Assembly (NCBI RefSeq): GCF_013373865.1 | Contig: NC_050467.1 | Span: 20,978,996 to 21,042,995, forward strand | From: Monomorium pharaonis | Taxonomy: Eukaryota > Arthropoda > Insecta > Hymenoptera > Formicidae | Reading direction: 5' to 3' | Length of the DNA: 64,000 bases | Shown here: piece after piece, positions 49,726 to 63,251 of the stretch | How the letters are laid out: each line of letters opens with the position of its first letter | How positions within the stretch are numbered: position 1 is the stretch's first letter | Program-made: the position numbers and the translations under genes | The notes under the pieces: model-generated | What the model was told of the DNA's origin: nothing | What the model saw: the letters and a program-made list of their open reading frames with translations, nothing else | The model's database searches: none

Positions 49726-52700
49726 TTTTAATAATATACGAAAAGGTATAGAAAATGATGGAAAAAAGAAAAGCAGACAGGGAAAAGAAAAGCATCGTAT
49801 GTTCGAAAGAGACAGCGCTTTATTGCAGCGCGATGAAAGTACAATAGCATTCATTTTACTAGTATGCTGTGTACTCTTGCTTTTGCACTCTCTCTTGTCT
49901 ACCTGGGCTACTGGAAATTTTGCATAAATATACTATAACTATTGTTTCGCGAAAGCTATTGATGAGAGCGTCTGGTTATTTATGGTCGTGGGTTAATGAA
50001 TTTCTCCTTTCAGACTCGATTTATTAGCTAATCAACCTTGTCCGATGCCAACTTTTCTTCGCAAATAAGTTATAGCGGAACCGCCAGTGAAAGAAAGTAC
50101 GGGGGTTTGAGCCTGTACAATCACTTTATGACAGGAACGCTATTGAATTTCAACTTGTTCCGTTATTGTTAACTTTTTTTTAATAAGTTACAGAAGATGG
50201 TGAAAGGGATGAAAGATCGTAAAACTTTGCTTTAAACCATAAAGTTGTACTGTTTAATTCTTCACAGTTTTTTATGTTAATTATGTACTTTCAAAATTGG
50301 TACAGACATTTAATAACTTCGGCGTATACGTTTTACATTATTTAAGAATTTTAAATGTTATTTTAAGAATTTATATATATAATAAAATTAAAAAATTAAG
50401 GAATAGTTTTCAACATGTACAATATTTGATGACCACGCGATTGATGCAAAATTGCGAACACAGATAATTTCCGTTATCCCGAAGACATCTGCGAATATTG
50501 CCAAACTATTTATCGCAACAAGTTCTGTCTTAGATATTACACAGTTCGAATTTTATTCAGAAAATGTTTTACGGCTATTAAATCGTGATCTTGAGAAATT
50601 GACCCTTCATGACTCAACTGTTTTTGAACCAATATCTTACGGATACAGTTTTGTATTCATCCTGAGAAACGTATTTATAGCCGACCATCGCTGATTAAAA
50701 ATCGTTTTATATTTTTTAATAATTACTAAGTATTTTTATTTTTATACACGCTTATTCTTCTCTGCTTAAAGTGTGTGTCACTTTCGCGCAATTTTGTTGT
50801 CGCTTTTCTTGTACTACGTTCTTACCTTTAGTCAGACTCAAGAAATTTAATCTATGCATACAAGGTGTCCCAAAAATCGTATATTTTCTATCTTATTTGT
50901 AATATTTAAAATAAACTTTTGACAAGATTTTCTTGGATTGATATGAAATTAATTTAATGTTTAATGAAAGTATTATAATGAAAGTATTATAAAATTTCCA
51001 TTATTTTAACAACGATTAATAATTTAGCAAAAATACGTTTGGAATTGTAATTAATACAAGTTGTGAAATTAATATCATAATAACAATTCTTATGTCTTGT
51101 ATCTATTCAAATCCGGAAAATTGTGTTGTGAGTTTTGCAATGCAATCTTTTAACTTGATGTCTTGAGGGATATATTCTTGACGCCCGGTATATTATGTCT
51201 CTCATTTTAATCATTATAAGCCGTGTACTTCATCATTGTATCTATTGCGAGACAACGGGCAACGGTCGAGAGATTTTTAGTCGCGGAATCTTCGGTGTCG
51301 TGATTTGTAGGTAACGGTTAACTCATTTTCCTTGCTCATTCCCTTTCGCTCGTAACAGATTGGCGCCGGAGAAATCTGTGCTGGTGTAAGTATTGTCCTC
51401 CGACAATTCGTCCGGCTGCTTCCCAATGGTCTTGTCACGGACGCGCCAGGGATTCCGACAACTTCCACTAGTCTATTTTCGCCGATGCTTTTACCCGGAT
51501 TTTGGGGTGGAAAAGGAAATCACGTTTGACGAGAAACAATTTCTGCTTGCGTCCGATAACTATGGCCTGTCGTTCTATTAAGGCGCGGTGCCGGCGACGC
51601 TTTATGGTCCCATTCTGCGCAGTGTGTAACGGGCTAGCGTTCAATATCATAAAAAAATATTTCTACGATCAAGTAATCATATTTTGAATGTGCCGTCAAT
51701 TACATCGCTGTACGCAGCCGCCTATGAGACGTTGACACAAATGATTACGCTCGCAAGTTTTGACAAGTTATTCTCGGAAAAACGAGAAAGTAATTTAGAT
51801 TCTCTTTGTATGTTTATTAATTTTAATATGTTAATCTTTTATCCATACTTGCTTGCAATTTTGATTATAATTAAATTATGTAAATATATTTTTACATACT
51901 ATTATTAGATACTTATCCGCTGGCGCAATATTTTATACCGTATTTACATGAAAGAGACTACTTTGCGTTATTAATGGAATGACAAGTAATTAACAATTAA
52001 ATAAATGGCTCGGTACTGGCTTGGTTTTGATTACTGTATAATTAATCATGGAACAATAAAATGCGGACTTAAATCATTTGCTCTATTCATGGATTAAAGC
52101 AGCATTTTCAAACGTTAAATGAAATTATAAAGGTAAAGGAAATGATAATGCCGCCGAGATTGCTAATTAATAAAGAACTCGAAAGAGCGTATTACGCAAG
52201 GCAGGCCTATCGGCGAGTTGCTTTCTCTATTTTCAGCGTGTTAATTGTCAGCACTCACTGCTGGCACACGTGCGGCGAAACGCTTGGCTATTCATGCAAA
52301 CAGTTTTCGAAAGTTTAATCGGTGCATCCGTCGGGTGGGCCGTATGTTTGGAGTTCATGCGAACAACCGAGAGAAATAGAGAGGAAGGGAGAAAGAAGAA
52401 AAGGAGCAGGAACGGTCGGAACGAAGAAAGAAGATAGAATTGGAGAGTTACGTAGATAGAGACGGACGTACGGAACGAAGAGGAAACAGCGGTAAGCTGA
52501 AGCGAGATGCGAAGGTCGCGAAAGAAGGAACGACGAATCGGCGGGGGAGCGAAAAAGGGAGAGAAAGACGGATGCGAGAGAAAAGTTGTTATCTACCTCA
52601 CAGGTGGTGATAAGGCCGCGATTTGTTTTCACGTGAGCTTGCTAGGCATAGATTAAAACTGTTTAAGCCCCGGCCATCCCGAGAGGCGCTGTTTCTCTAT

Positions 52701-53341
52701 ACGAGTTTAATCTAACACCACCGTTCCCTCGTGGTATCTATCCTCCGTCTTTCCAAGTTCGTTCATCGCCACGGCACATATCATACGATATGTTTGTACA
52801 TACATTTACGTAATCCAGATTATAACGAAACTGGACGAAGATTTTCCTTTGAGTTTTATAAAAATGTTTTATAAAAATGAATATAATCATATCAATTGGG
52901 CGTAACGATGCGTCGATACAAATATCAATATGACGTAATTTTATTTTGTCAACTCCATGCAGTTTATCCATTTCGACCGAAGAATTAATAGTAAAAATTA
53001 TTTAAAGTTTTTTCGGATAATTAAATGTATCCATGCGTATACATAATGTGATACGACGTTAATTAATAATATTCTAAATATATTCTGAGTAAAATTGCAA
53101 ATGGGCTTTTATTATTTTTTAAATGTTATGTTTTTTTATATATCTTGCTTAATGCTTGTTATGGCTATTAAATTTATTAATAATTTATGATATTTAAAAG
53201 TGAGTTTCTGTATTAAAATATAAATTGTATGATTTTCTTTGTCTCTCTCCCCTTTTTTAAATATTTAAATTTAAATACAATAATTTGCATATAATGCATA
53301 AACAATTTTATTTATTAATTATATCAATAATATGAAATGTA
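49726..53341. other. Gene-free stretch
   Basis: AT-rich DNA with a polypurine domain at 52365-52590 and CpG-containing islets near 51240-51620. No frame exceeds 105 codons and none has a motif. A possible micro-exon at 51359-51385 is listed separately. Confidence 0.5.
51359..51385 (+). other. Possible 27-nt micro-exon
   Basis: A pyrimidine-rich run (about 51322-51350) ends in CGTAACAG at 51351-51358, an acceptor-like site. The donor-like string GTAAGTATT begins at 51386. The 27 nt between them are open in the first frame (IGAGEICAG). All parts are common by chance, no flanking exons are recognised, and I do not know a protein with this peptide. It is listed because the two splice strings are strong and their spacing is a multiple of three. 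Confidence 0.12.
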
Positions 53342-53366
53342 TAGAGAGAGAGAGAGAGAGAGAGAT
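53342..53366. repeat. (GA)n microsatellite
   Basis: About twelve GA units in AT-rich sequence. Confidence 0.95.
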
Positions 53367-55166
53367 ATGCCATGAAATATTTGACGACAATTAGTGTACG
53401 TATAATTCTAAAGCTCACACAATATCGGTCGACATATTGCTTCAGAAATAATGGCGTTGGAAGCGTCAAAGATGATGATGGAATAAAGGATGCCTTTCAC
53501 CCTACGAGAATTTTAGCCCTTAACCCGCCCCCGCACCCATTTCCTCAATTATGAGGGTTAGAATCGATGCGGTGATGCGCAAGGGATGTTTCCAATTATC
53601 GTTAACTGTCCGCATAGACGAGATATATAGCTTCGTATCGACACGCGCGTCTAGAACCTGTAATATACTTAACTGGATCAGTTCTATATATAATAAGTGA
53701 ATTATTTTAAATTGGATAATTTGCATTTTTGCTGTAAATTATAACAAAGTACAAAATAAACTAATAATTTATACGCACAATTTTTAAATTATAAGGTTTA
53801 CATAAATTAAAATTTGTTAGACGTAAAATGTATTAATTATATAATTCTATCGTTCTTTTATTTTATTTTGTATTTTTTAAATAAAAACATTAATGTATTG
53901 AACGTATCGAATTTTTGTAATGTTAGACTATCGCAGATATCTGATTTGAATATTGACAATAATATTAAATGGAGGATACCGTCGCCTGTCGATAACGAGG
54001 GACCAATGAAGTGCGTTTTACGAACACTTCAACGGCAATAAATCAATCCTAGGCGATTCACTTCTCCCTCATTTACCCCTCCTCTGGCTTTCGCGATCAG
54101 ACATGCGATGTAACAATTACTGTTCGCACCCAGCGTCATTCATAATATCTATCACCCTCAAACTTAAAGGGGAACAAATTCCAATGCTGTGATCATTCTT
54201 CTATCCAATGAATATGTCACAAAAATATGCATCATCTTTAATCCTGCCTATTCTATCGACAGAGTTGCCAATACATGTAATTATGCAATTTTTATTATTT
54301 TTGCATGTTGGCGAATGTTAGGTTTGCACATTTTTTTAAACATGTTCATAACATAAAATTTATGTGCGTGCGTATTATTTATTTATAAAAATATAAAATG
54401 CTTCAAACACTAAATATTTGATTTACAATCGGTAAACATCCAGTGATCTACATCGTAAAAAAATTGAGCTCACATAGACGGAAATAAAATCGTTAAGTAT
54501 CACAAATCTCGAGATTTTTGCTTTGTTAATTACATGGCGCTTCGCGGTTTTTATGAGCCTAGTTGGTAGATAGGTGGATAGCAATAAATTCTAAGCAGCG
54601 AAGGCAACGACCATAACGAGAGAACCTGCTTCCGAGTTAACAAAGGGAATAATGTTAGTAGATACACACACACAAGAGCGCGCGCACATACACACAGGTG
54701 ATGTATTAGGTAAACACATTTGTACTGATGTATCCATATATGCGAATGTGGACAAAGAGCTAAAATACAACGTCCTAGATCTCGAGGGAATTTTAATTAT
54801 TAATTATGAAAGATCCGGGTAATTTCAGTAAAGGTTAGAAATCCCGAAAATCCTTTTCCGGATAATTGCAAGCATTTCATGTCCAAAAACAATAATTAAT
54901 ACAGTTACAAAAAATAAAAAACTTTACTAATTACGAAAGTACTTTGACTCTCTACAGCAGTATATCATAATATTATACTCATATTATTATACTTTTGAGT
55001 ATAATTATTGTTTTCAAAATTTGCTACATATTGAATTTAATTATATGTACAAAAACTACATATATAAGAATATAAAATTACAAATATATATACAGATGAT
55101 AATTAAAAAAAAATTTTTAATATATAATTTAAGGTGCAAGAGTTAGATATATATATTATATTTATG
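53367..55166. other. Gene-free stretch
   Basis: AT-rich, with a CA/CG-mixed simple repeat at 54664-54700 and an 11-bp inverted repeat (54971-54981 and 54996-55006). Reading frames are short and featureless. Confidence 0.5.
54664..54700. repeat. Compound (CA)n/(CG)n simple repeat
   Basis: CACACACA, then GCGCGCGCAC, then ATACACACA. Partly alternating purine-pyrimidine. Confidence 0.85.
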
Positions 55167-55232
55167 TTCAGACTTACGTTTTATTTTAAGTAATATTTTA
55201 CAATGTTATTTAAAACAGAACATAAGTCTGAA
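55167..55232 (+). ncRNA. Candidate hairpin RNA (66 nt, near-perfect stem)
   Basis: Arms 55167-55197 and 55202-55232 pair over 31 positions with a 4-nt loop. In the + strand RNA there are 26 Watson-Crick pairs, 3 G-U pairs and 2 mismatches. Read on the other strand it would have 2 G-U pairs and 3 mismatches, so + is only slightly favoured. The length is that of a microRNA precursor or a hairpin siRNA source. The loop is shorter than usual and the AT-rich stem could equally be a decayed transposon palindrome. I do not recognise a known microRNA in it. Confidence 0.25.
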
Positions 55233-57840
55233 TGAATCTTATCTTTCCTTGTTCCTTTTTTTTAACTTTAATTTTTAACAACAGTTTGTTCAGCCTTTTA
55301 AATATTTTGACAAAAAAGAAAAACAAGGACGTTAAAGTGAGTAAGCGAGAAATATTTAATGTAGTGTACGACCAACTGCGCCACAGGTGTACGACAAGAA
55401 TGGGATCCGCTAAGCGAGCATTGACTTGTCTATCTCTGATCATGCTGCAAAATTAATGCGGCATTTACCATAATGGCTTGAAATGACCTGAAAAAGAGCA
55501 ATATATGCTGTTGTCTGCGAAAGTTGTTTCGATTGATTATATACGCATGATCCATGACAATCAGTCATAATACAAGTACGCTTTATAATGGTTGCACTTA
55601 AAGTAACAATTTATGAAAAGTGAACCAGAAATAACGTAATTAGTAATTCAGAATAATTAAGTAAATCGGTAAAACTATTTTGGAAAACTTTCTCATAGAG
55701 CTATAGAATGATTCTGGAATAAATATATTGAATGCATTTGCCGATTTGTAAGTAAATTTTATTTTATAAAAATTGACATAAATATTGACGTAAACTTGCA
55801 TTAAGTAGTTTACGGTGTACACATTCTACAATAAATGTCAATGTTTGTTACTGTTAACATCGATTCAGCAAGTTCGTGAAAAAAAGCAAGAAGTGTTATG
55901 TGCAGACAAGTATTGTTCCGGATTTTCATGAATTTTTGCGATTACGCGACGTCACGTAAAACACATCCCATTTCGTGAAAATTGCGTTAGTTGGATTAAT
56001 CTGGTCGCAGAGCGGATGCCTCTCTTTTATGACACGGCGTCGCTCTAGGAAACGCCCGGAAAATCCCACGTGCGGCGTTCGTCGCATGCTGTATACAGTC
56101 AGGGACCCTTAATAAATCTCCACGCAGCTCCGAGCGCGTTCACGTCCTAGTGGATTCCGGCAAATAATCTGGCCAAGTTTTAATTATTCCTATTTTCGCA
56201 TCCGCCGACCGGTCGTGTCACGCTGCGTCGCGTCGCAACGGAGAGGCACAGGCGCACATTCCAAGATTTAATTATGCAAATCGCGAGGCCACTAGACAAA
56301 ACCAATATTTGCTCGAGTTCTTAGATGGGGACGAATCTCGCAAACGGTCGGAAACAGTCGAGGGGGTGCGGGTTAACAGAAATGACACAACGGAGTTAGG
56401 TAGAATTCCACGACTCATAATCAGGAAGACTCATCTGCCTGAGTAAATAGAAACGTATAATATTTTTCTCTTTCTCTCGTTCAAATTTTTTGTCATGATA
56501 AATACGTTTTCTTCGTGCAGGATAATGGGCAGCGCGCTAATTAAGGCTGTCCATCAACGTTTCGACTTTTCCTAGTTAACAGAACGTGGATTATAACTTA
56601 AGCTATACGATATCGTATCTGGATTAATACTTTACGAACATTGTATGCATATAAAGAGTTTTTTTTTAATATTCTTTAATTTGAAAAAAAGAGAAGAGAG
56701 AAAATATACCAAGTATTACATGTATTATATTAAAATTAGAAAAATAAGTATAGAAGTTGAAATAATTGATATCGACAATATTCGTGCTATTTTTAAATTG
56801 TCTGTCTATAATATAATATGATATAAAAGTTTTTTTACTCGATATAAAGCGTTACAGAAATGTCCAGTTTACGATAATTATAAACGGATGCGATATAATA
56901 ATTGTATTTTTCTATATATCAGATTAATTTTTTGATTAAGTTCTGTTATAAAAGATTTTTAAAAATTATAATAAAATTAGAAAATATATATCTTACTCTA
57001 ATAATAAAATTTAACGTAATATTGGAAAATATTAAAATATTTTCCAATTGAATGCATCATAAATTACATCACTAATATACATCACTAATATACGCAACGT
57101 TGTAGCCTCCATTGTACAAGCGTAGATTAAATGCAAATAGAAAACCGCCTCTATATTTATCTGTTGCAGATCTCGTTCCGGTACTTGCGAACTTTTGTAA
57201 AGTAATTTAACTTCCATAAAGGAATAATTTTATCCATTTGTTCAAAAGTTTATGTAAGTGCCCTGAATAAAATAGATTCATAACAGTAACATTGATAGAG
57301 ACATTGCTAGGATATAACATTTTTATCAAAAACACTTTTATTGTATAATTAGTTTATTTTAAAAAACTAATTTTAAAAATATATGATAATTATATGTAAT
57401 TATTTGACATAAATTACTTTGATTATGTAAACATGAAACATAGAAGAATTTAAGTTGTAAGACCTGCATTTAATTGGTGATTGCAGATTATTATAATAAT
57501 TTTAATAAAAATAGAAGGCTAATCGACAATTAATGCAAAACAATTTTTACAAATTGATAGGATAATATAATGTTATTAAAAACGTAAGCGGACGATAGTT
57601 GTCGCGCGAAATTTGTCGCACCGCATCTCGAAGAGATTGTTGGTTGGCGTATCTTCGTAACAATGGCCGTAATGACGATCCTCGGGACTATTATTCATTA
57701 TTTTCCCCCTGTCCCTCCATGAAATCTCTAATAACGGCGGCTGCGCCAACCGTAGGAGTTTAAAAGCTTGGGATAAAAAAAGGAAACTGTAGTCAAGCAA
57801 GTAATGTATCCAGTTAAAAGTTTTTCAGGTTCTCTCTTCT
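55233..57840. other. Gene-free stretch
   Basis: AT-rich except for a CpG-rich, mixed-composition segment at about 55980-56440, which has the look of a constrained non-coding element. It includes AATTATGCAAATCGCGAG around 56272-56289, with a POU octamer. A 13-bp tandem duplication lies at 57066-57093. No gene is supportable. Confidence 0.5.
57066..57093. repeat. 13-bp tandem duplication
   Basis: ACATCACTAATAT is repeated twice head to tail, followed by AC. Confidence 0.9.
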
Positions 57841-57842
57841 CT

Positions 57843-57896
<54 letters not shown>
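57841..57896. repeat. Poly-C followed by (CT)n array
   Basis: A C run of about eleven bases, then about twenty uninterrupted CT units, ending at CTCGCC. The homopolymer length may be unreliable. Confidence 0.95.
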
Positions 57897-57897
<1 letters not shown>

Positions 57898-60800
57898 CAG
57901 AAGGGGGAAACTTATCACGGCGCTACGATGTAAAGGGCCAAGGTGCTAGTAGAGGCTAGAGATTGTGCATTTGTTATTCATGGAGACCAACGCTTCAGTT
58001 GGCTTCAACATTTTGCTGTACAGAAAGTGGTACACCTTTCGTCGCGACTTGCGTCCAAGTGATCCGTAAGAAAAGATAGAGAAGGATTGACCAACTTAGC
58101 GATAACTGAGGGCTTTTAAACAAAATTTCGACCGTTGTGAGGCGATCGATACACCAATCTCCATGTAAAGCCGGCTGGAAAACTTTTACGGTGCGCTTAT
58201 CTCCTTTGAGCTCGTAAGAACCATCTAAACCGTTTCGAGTGCAACCAAGGGGTTTGAAAATAATCTATTACTCCTCTGTTTCTCAGCAGCATTCCATTTA
58301 GCAGTCGCGTTGAGACAACGTTTGTACATTTGTACAAACATTTTGGCGCGAGTGCAAACTGTAGAACAAATAACACGTCTCGTGTTTGTCTGTTTATAAT
58401 ATTAGTATTAATACCGTAATTAATTGATACGTATCGTAATGTCTGTAATATGATACCAATCAACAGGAGAAATACTGTGTTTAATAACAATAATAATCAT
58501 GATATAGTATACAAATAGCGTACAGTAATGAAGTCCGCTAAATACTGATCGTTTAGCGAACAATAATTGTTTTGTTTAATACACCGTATACAATAACGCT
58601 ATTAGTGTCCTCGAAGTATTAATGGTCCATGTAGAGGTTGATATTCTATCAATAGGTAATAACGTTCCAGTATTAACTATAGGCTAATTTTCTCATCATG
58701 CATAATAATTAATATGAAAGTTAATCAGGAAGATTACAGGCATATAGTGTCTTTTAAAATTATTTAATTTTTACTTTATTGTTTTTTAATTAAGATATAA
58801 ACCTATACCGTGGCATATCTTTACTGTTGGTATTATTCCAATGATTAATTTTTTAATTACTTTACTTTTGTCAAAATAATGCGAAATATGAAACAAACAG
58901 TTTTTATTATAATTACACATTAATGGTAATATATAACAAGTGTATTAATAAATCATGAAATAACAGATTTAGAGGCAAATTGTATGTAATTTTGTTATTA
59001 ACGTTTATACATTAATAACATAGCGCAACGCGCGTTATAGTGACAATAGTGGCTCGTAAATAGTGAATGACATAAAATCGGCTAATATATAATTTTAGAT
59101 GACACCGCATAGCGCCAGTCAATTATTATAAACCCACTCCACTCGATTTTTCGTAAGAGCATACACGCGATTTTCAATGGACAGTTGCTGTCGATATTTC
59201 CCCTCGTACATCTTCCCCCTCGGTATGTGCTCCAAAAACCTGCCTGTATGAGGGGTTGGTCGGAACATGGGTAAATTGTCGGTGTGAAACGTACGAGTAA
59301 CGATGAGGTGAAATCAGTGTAGCCACAATTAACACCACGGCTTGATTTTTGCCGCGTTGGTTTTGCTGTTGACACGATTGTACTCTGTATTAAAGCGCGA
59401 TACGTCAGCCACGCTACGCTGACACATCGTGTGCTGCACGCCTATTGTCGAGTGTTGTCTAAGTACCTTTATTTTAATTTTTTTGCAGTGCTATTGGATA
59501 TTACTACTGCGGAAAAGATGTATAATATAAATCTCGATTGATTCGATGTTATTTATAAAAGACATAATAATATGTATTTATCGGCCAATGATATAATATT
59601 TTAAAATGGTAATGAAATATAAAAATAAAACGTGGGGGTCTTTTATGTCAAGGAGATTAGAACTTTAATAACATTTCGATGAAATAGAAAAAAATAACAT
59701 TAAACTGTTTCAATTATTTTAGATAACATCTATTTAAATATATATGTGTGCGTAGAGATATAATTGACTAAGTAGAAATTTTATTATAGAGGGAGATATC
59801 TCATTATGCGGCCTTTTAGAAAGCACCCTAAATTCTTCTGTAGAGACATTTTTACGCCACTCATGGTGTCATGAAGAAGAAAAGAAAAGCGGCGCTCAGG
59901 TGCGCGTTTTGCATCGTCTCAGCGATCTTACTCGAAAGCATCGAGGGTGACGATATGAAATTCCCTCTTTCTTTTTATCTTTATCGCTTCGTAAGTTGTT
60001 CTCGTCCCTCTCTCCTTGTCATATACTATCAGTGAAAGGTTTATTGAAAATATATCTGAGTTCTAACGTTTCTGTCCATAATTTTACAAAGAACAATGAA
60101 CTATTTCTGTTAATTAGGAGTAATAAGAAAAAAAACAATTTTTTATAATATTTATCATAAAGTATAAATATTTTCTTATAATTACAATAGTTATATTTGT
60201 TGTTACGAGGCATAAAAAACTATATTAAAATTTATTATAATTTATTACAATTTATATTTGTATAGCAAAAAATAAATTTTAGAAAATAAAAAGATTTAAC
60301 TTTGGATTTATTCAATATCTTATATAAATTTTTATTAGAAAATCCTTTTATATGAATCTATAAAATAGTAAATTGTAACAAGTTTATAAAGTACATATAT
60401 TGATACATTGATTGTGAGATAAAAATATTCTGTTACATTTTATGCATAAATGTTAAAACATTAAAATATGTGGCGATTTTAAGATGAGTTGCTGTAAAAC
60501 ACACTCAGGGATATTAAGAGCGATGATATACCGTCGTTATCAAATACGGTTCGCACGAAATATAAATTCAGCTCTTCACCAATCCTAAATTTCTATGCAA
60601 CGGTGCATAAACTACTAACACAACCATGCATTTATGGATCACCATCGTACGATATAATCTGTATTCACGGTTATACCGCAAAGTCGATAGAACTGGAAGT
60701 TGGGCGACGGGGCAGGAGGATTGTGGCTGTTGCGGGAAGCAACGTAAATCGTCTGTCCAGACTACGAAAATAAGACTGTATGAACGCAGAATCGTATTAA

Positions 60801-63189
60801 GTACAGGTGAAGTTTGCCGCTTACGTTACGCCATGAACATTTTTTTACCAAGATTTTTATCTTTTCTGTAAGATATATACTTATTCTCTGATTTTTCACA
60901 CGTATCAAATAATGACTATAATATTTGGAATGGAAGAATACAAGAATAGTATTACATAATTTTTAAGTATGAGAAGAAAATTAGTAAAAAATATTTTTAA
61001 AAATTATTAAAATTTTTATAAATGTTGATCAATATTTTATAAATATTAATATTTATTTAAAATTATCGATTAATAATGGTTCGATGTCCATTCTCGTCAA
61101 CTATGATTCAATGATTCTAAATATAATTCAACTCTCTCTTATAAATTGAGTTATAAATAATAATGAAACGAAAAATCTTTATTAAACATATTTAATCTTT
61201 TGGCAGCTATATAGACAATTACGAAAATATAACTTTGAAGATCAAAGCAAACAAAACAAGGAGCGAATACACTACGCGATGTTTACATTAATTTGTCACG
61301 TTAGCGAGAAAATCCATTAAAAAACGCGGGGGCTTACGAAGTTACACAATCTGGCGTGTCTCAGAGTGGGCGTAACTCACCGCTGTGTAAGGCGCTCGGG
61401 TTACATCTGTTATTCCGTCGCGCCAGCCAGGCGGAGGGAGTGATACTGAAGAGGACAGGCGGCGGCATAAAGGGGTGAACCTGCTGGATTAAGCCGGTAC
61501 AGCCACCGACGCGTACACGTCTTGCCCAAGCTTAACGGATGATTAATCTATTCGCGCCCTCCGCAAACAAGTACCTACTATCTACCTGCTCACCCACCTA
61601 CCTACGTAACTACCCACCGAGAGCGCAGCACGATGGCAAAAACGACCGCTTCCAATTACCACGAAACCCGCTTGAAATCTCGCGCTAATTCGAATCAGTG
61701 CCTATCTGCGTTTTCGCTGCCATAGGGGAGAAGTGGTCATGAGCAGCGACGAAATTTTCACAAACTGAATGTTGGATGCCTTATGAATCGATATCGACAA
61801 GGACCGAGATCCTTTTGTTAAATATTTTATTAAGCAATTTAATATTTAAATTAATTAAGATGCAAATTATTATTTACCCCGCCTCCCGTCTACTTATTTA
61901 ACTCCCCCCTCCCTGCTCTAAACGATTGTTTATTACAATTAATGATATAAATTGAAGCGTTGAAAATATAAATAGACCAAGTCTAGTTCCAAAAAAATTT
62001 TGATTAATTACACATTTTGTATATCCAAATTCTTCTAATTTTACGTAACTCTTTATTAAAAGCGTGAATTGTGACTTAATCTACTTGTATTTTTAAGTGC
62101 TTTAATTTGTGAAAACTTCTTACAGACTTTACAGCTTGTAACTTACCATATCGAAATTAATGGAATAAAAATTAATTTTGCAAATTACTAGAACGGTAAT
62201 ATATAGTACTATAATCGATGAACATTTGAGAAAAGAATTCGTACGTACGCGTATTAATCTTGCGGGTTATTGATCGCGAGACTACTTTCATCGCGGCGTT
62301 ATTGTATCGGAACGGAGCGACGCGAAAGCCTAATACTACATTGAATCGAAACAGAGAGCCGCGCGATCGTATTGCTCGCGAACAGGAAGGCGATCAGATA
62401 GATCGCATGAATACTGCGGATGTCGTGCGGTGTCCGGACCTCGTATATATCCGTCGACGAGTCGGACAGACAGCGGACGTTCCAGCGGGACACCATCAAC
62501 CCTGATTGACAACTCCATGCATGGAACTGCGCAGCCGAGATTATCGGGTCTCCAGACCGGAAGCTCGTTCTGCTGACCACCTCGAAGCTGAACCGAATTT
62601 CACCTCCCGCACTATGTACGATTTCCGCATGCGAAAGGGATATCGAGCGGTGCCCATTCGTATCGACTAGACGGCGGATAAGGATATTTTGTGACATATG
62701 AGCTCAGCTGTCGTGGATGACGGGTCGTTTCATGTGTCAAAGAAATATCTGAAATATTTGGAATTCAAGTGCTGGCAATGTGTTTTACGATAATTAGTTG
62801 CCTATTTTTTTTATGGTACTGCTAAAAGAATGGAATGTTTGATATTGATGCTGCACTATTATGTGTGATTTAATCTATAACTCAACAGAATTATTTTAAA
62901 TTTAAAGATGTAGAGTGATATACGTATATTTAAAACTAATATCCGTAGAGAGAGAAAAATAATGTATGTATATCGAAAAGCTATTCACAATTATTAATCT
63001 ATTAATGAATATTATTACTTTAAACAAGAAATTTATGTTTAGAAATATGTTTTAAACTTATATAAAATATTAATTTTGTATTTAAAATATTTGTTTATGA
63101 TAAGAAATAATTATTTCAAAAGTATCATATAATATGTGAAAAAAATCTCGTAAAATAAAGGTAGATATTTTAACTACGAGATTCGCCGA
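57897..63189. other. Gene-free stretch
   Basis: AT-rich DNA with CpG-richer segments at about 57900-58320, 59080-59460, 61320-61760 and 62230-62700. The 61470-61560 segment contains GGATTA- and GATTAATC-type sites recognised by Bicoid/Orthodenticle-class homeodomains. The longest frame (62299-62697, minus, 132 codons) overlaps an 81-codon sense frame and has no recognisable motif. The CpG-rich context inflates open-frame length on both strands. Confidence 0.5.
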
Positions 63190-63251
63190 AGTGGTACGAT
63201 CACATCATTAGTCAGACTGTATCGCGTCTGATTAGTAATAATCGTACTACT
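63190..63251 (+). ncRNA. Candidate microRNA-like hairpin (62 nt)
   Basis: Eleven pairs (63190-63200 with 63241-63251), an internal loop of 6 by 4 nt, then eleven more pairs (63207-63217 with 63226-63236) and an 8-nt terminal loop. Three of the 22 pairs are G-U, and all three are G-U only if the + strand is transcribed; read as the minus strand they become A-C mismatches. Lack of perfect arm identity but kept pairing suggests selection on RNA structure rather than a young DNA palindrome. It lies in mixed-composition DNA, not in A/T filler. No known microRNA is recognised. Transcription is unproven. Confidence 0.3.

Noticed and set aside
50865..50890. AGGTGTCCCAAAA string like the end of a DNA transposon
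   Set aside because: No inverted partner (TTTTGGGACACC) was found in the following kilobase and no transposase remnant is seen.
57940..57962. Match of the minus strand to the 5' part of insect miR-282 (TAGCCTCTACTAG)
   Set aside because: The match stops after 13 nt, the remaining mature sequence differs, and no hairpin partner arm is present.
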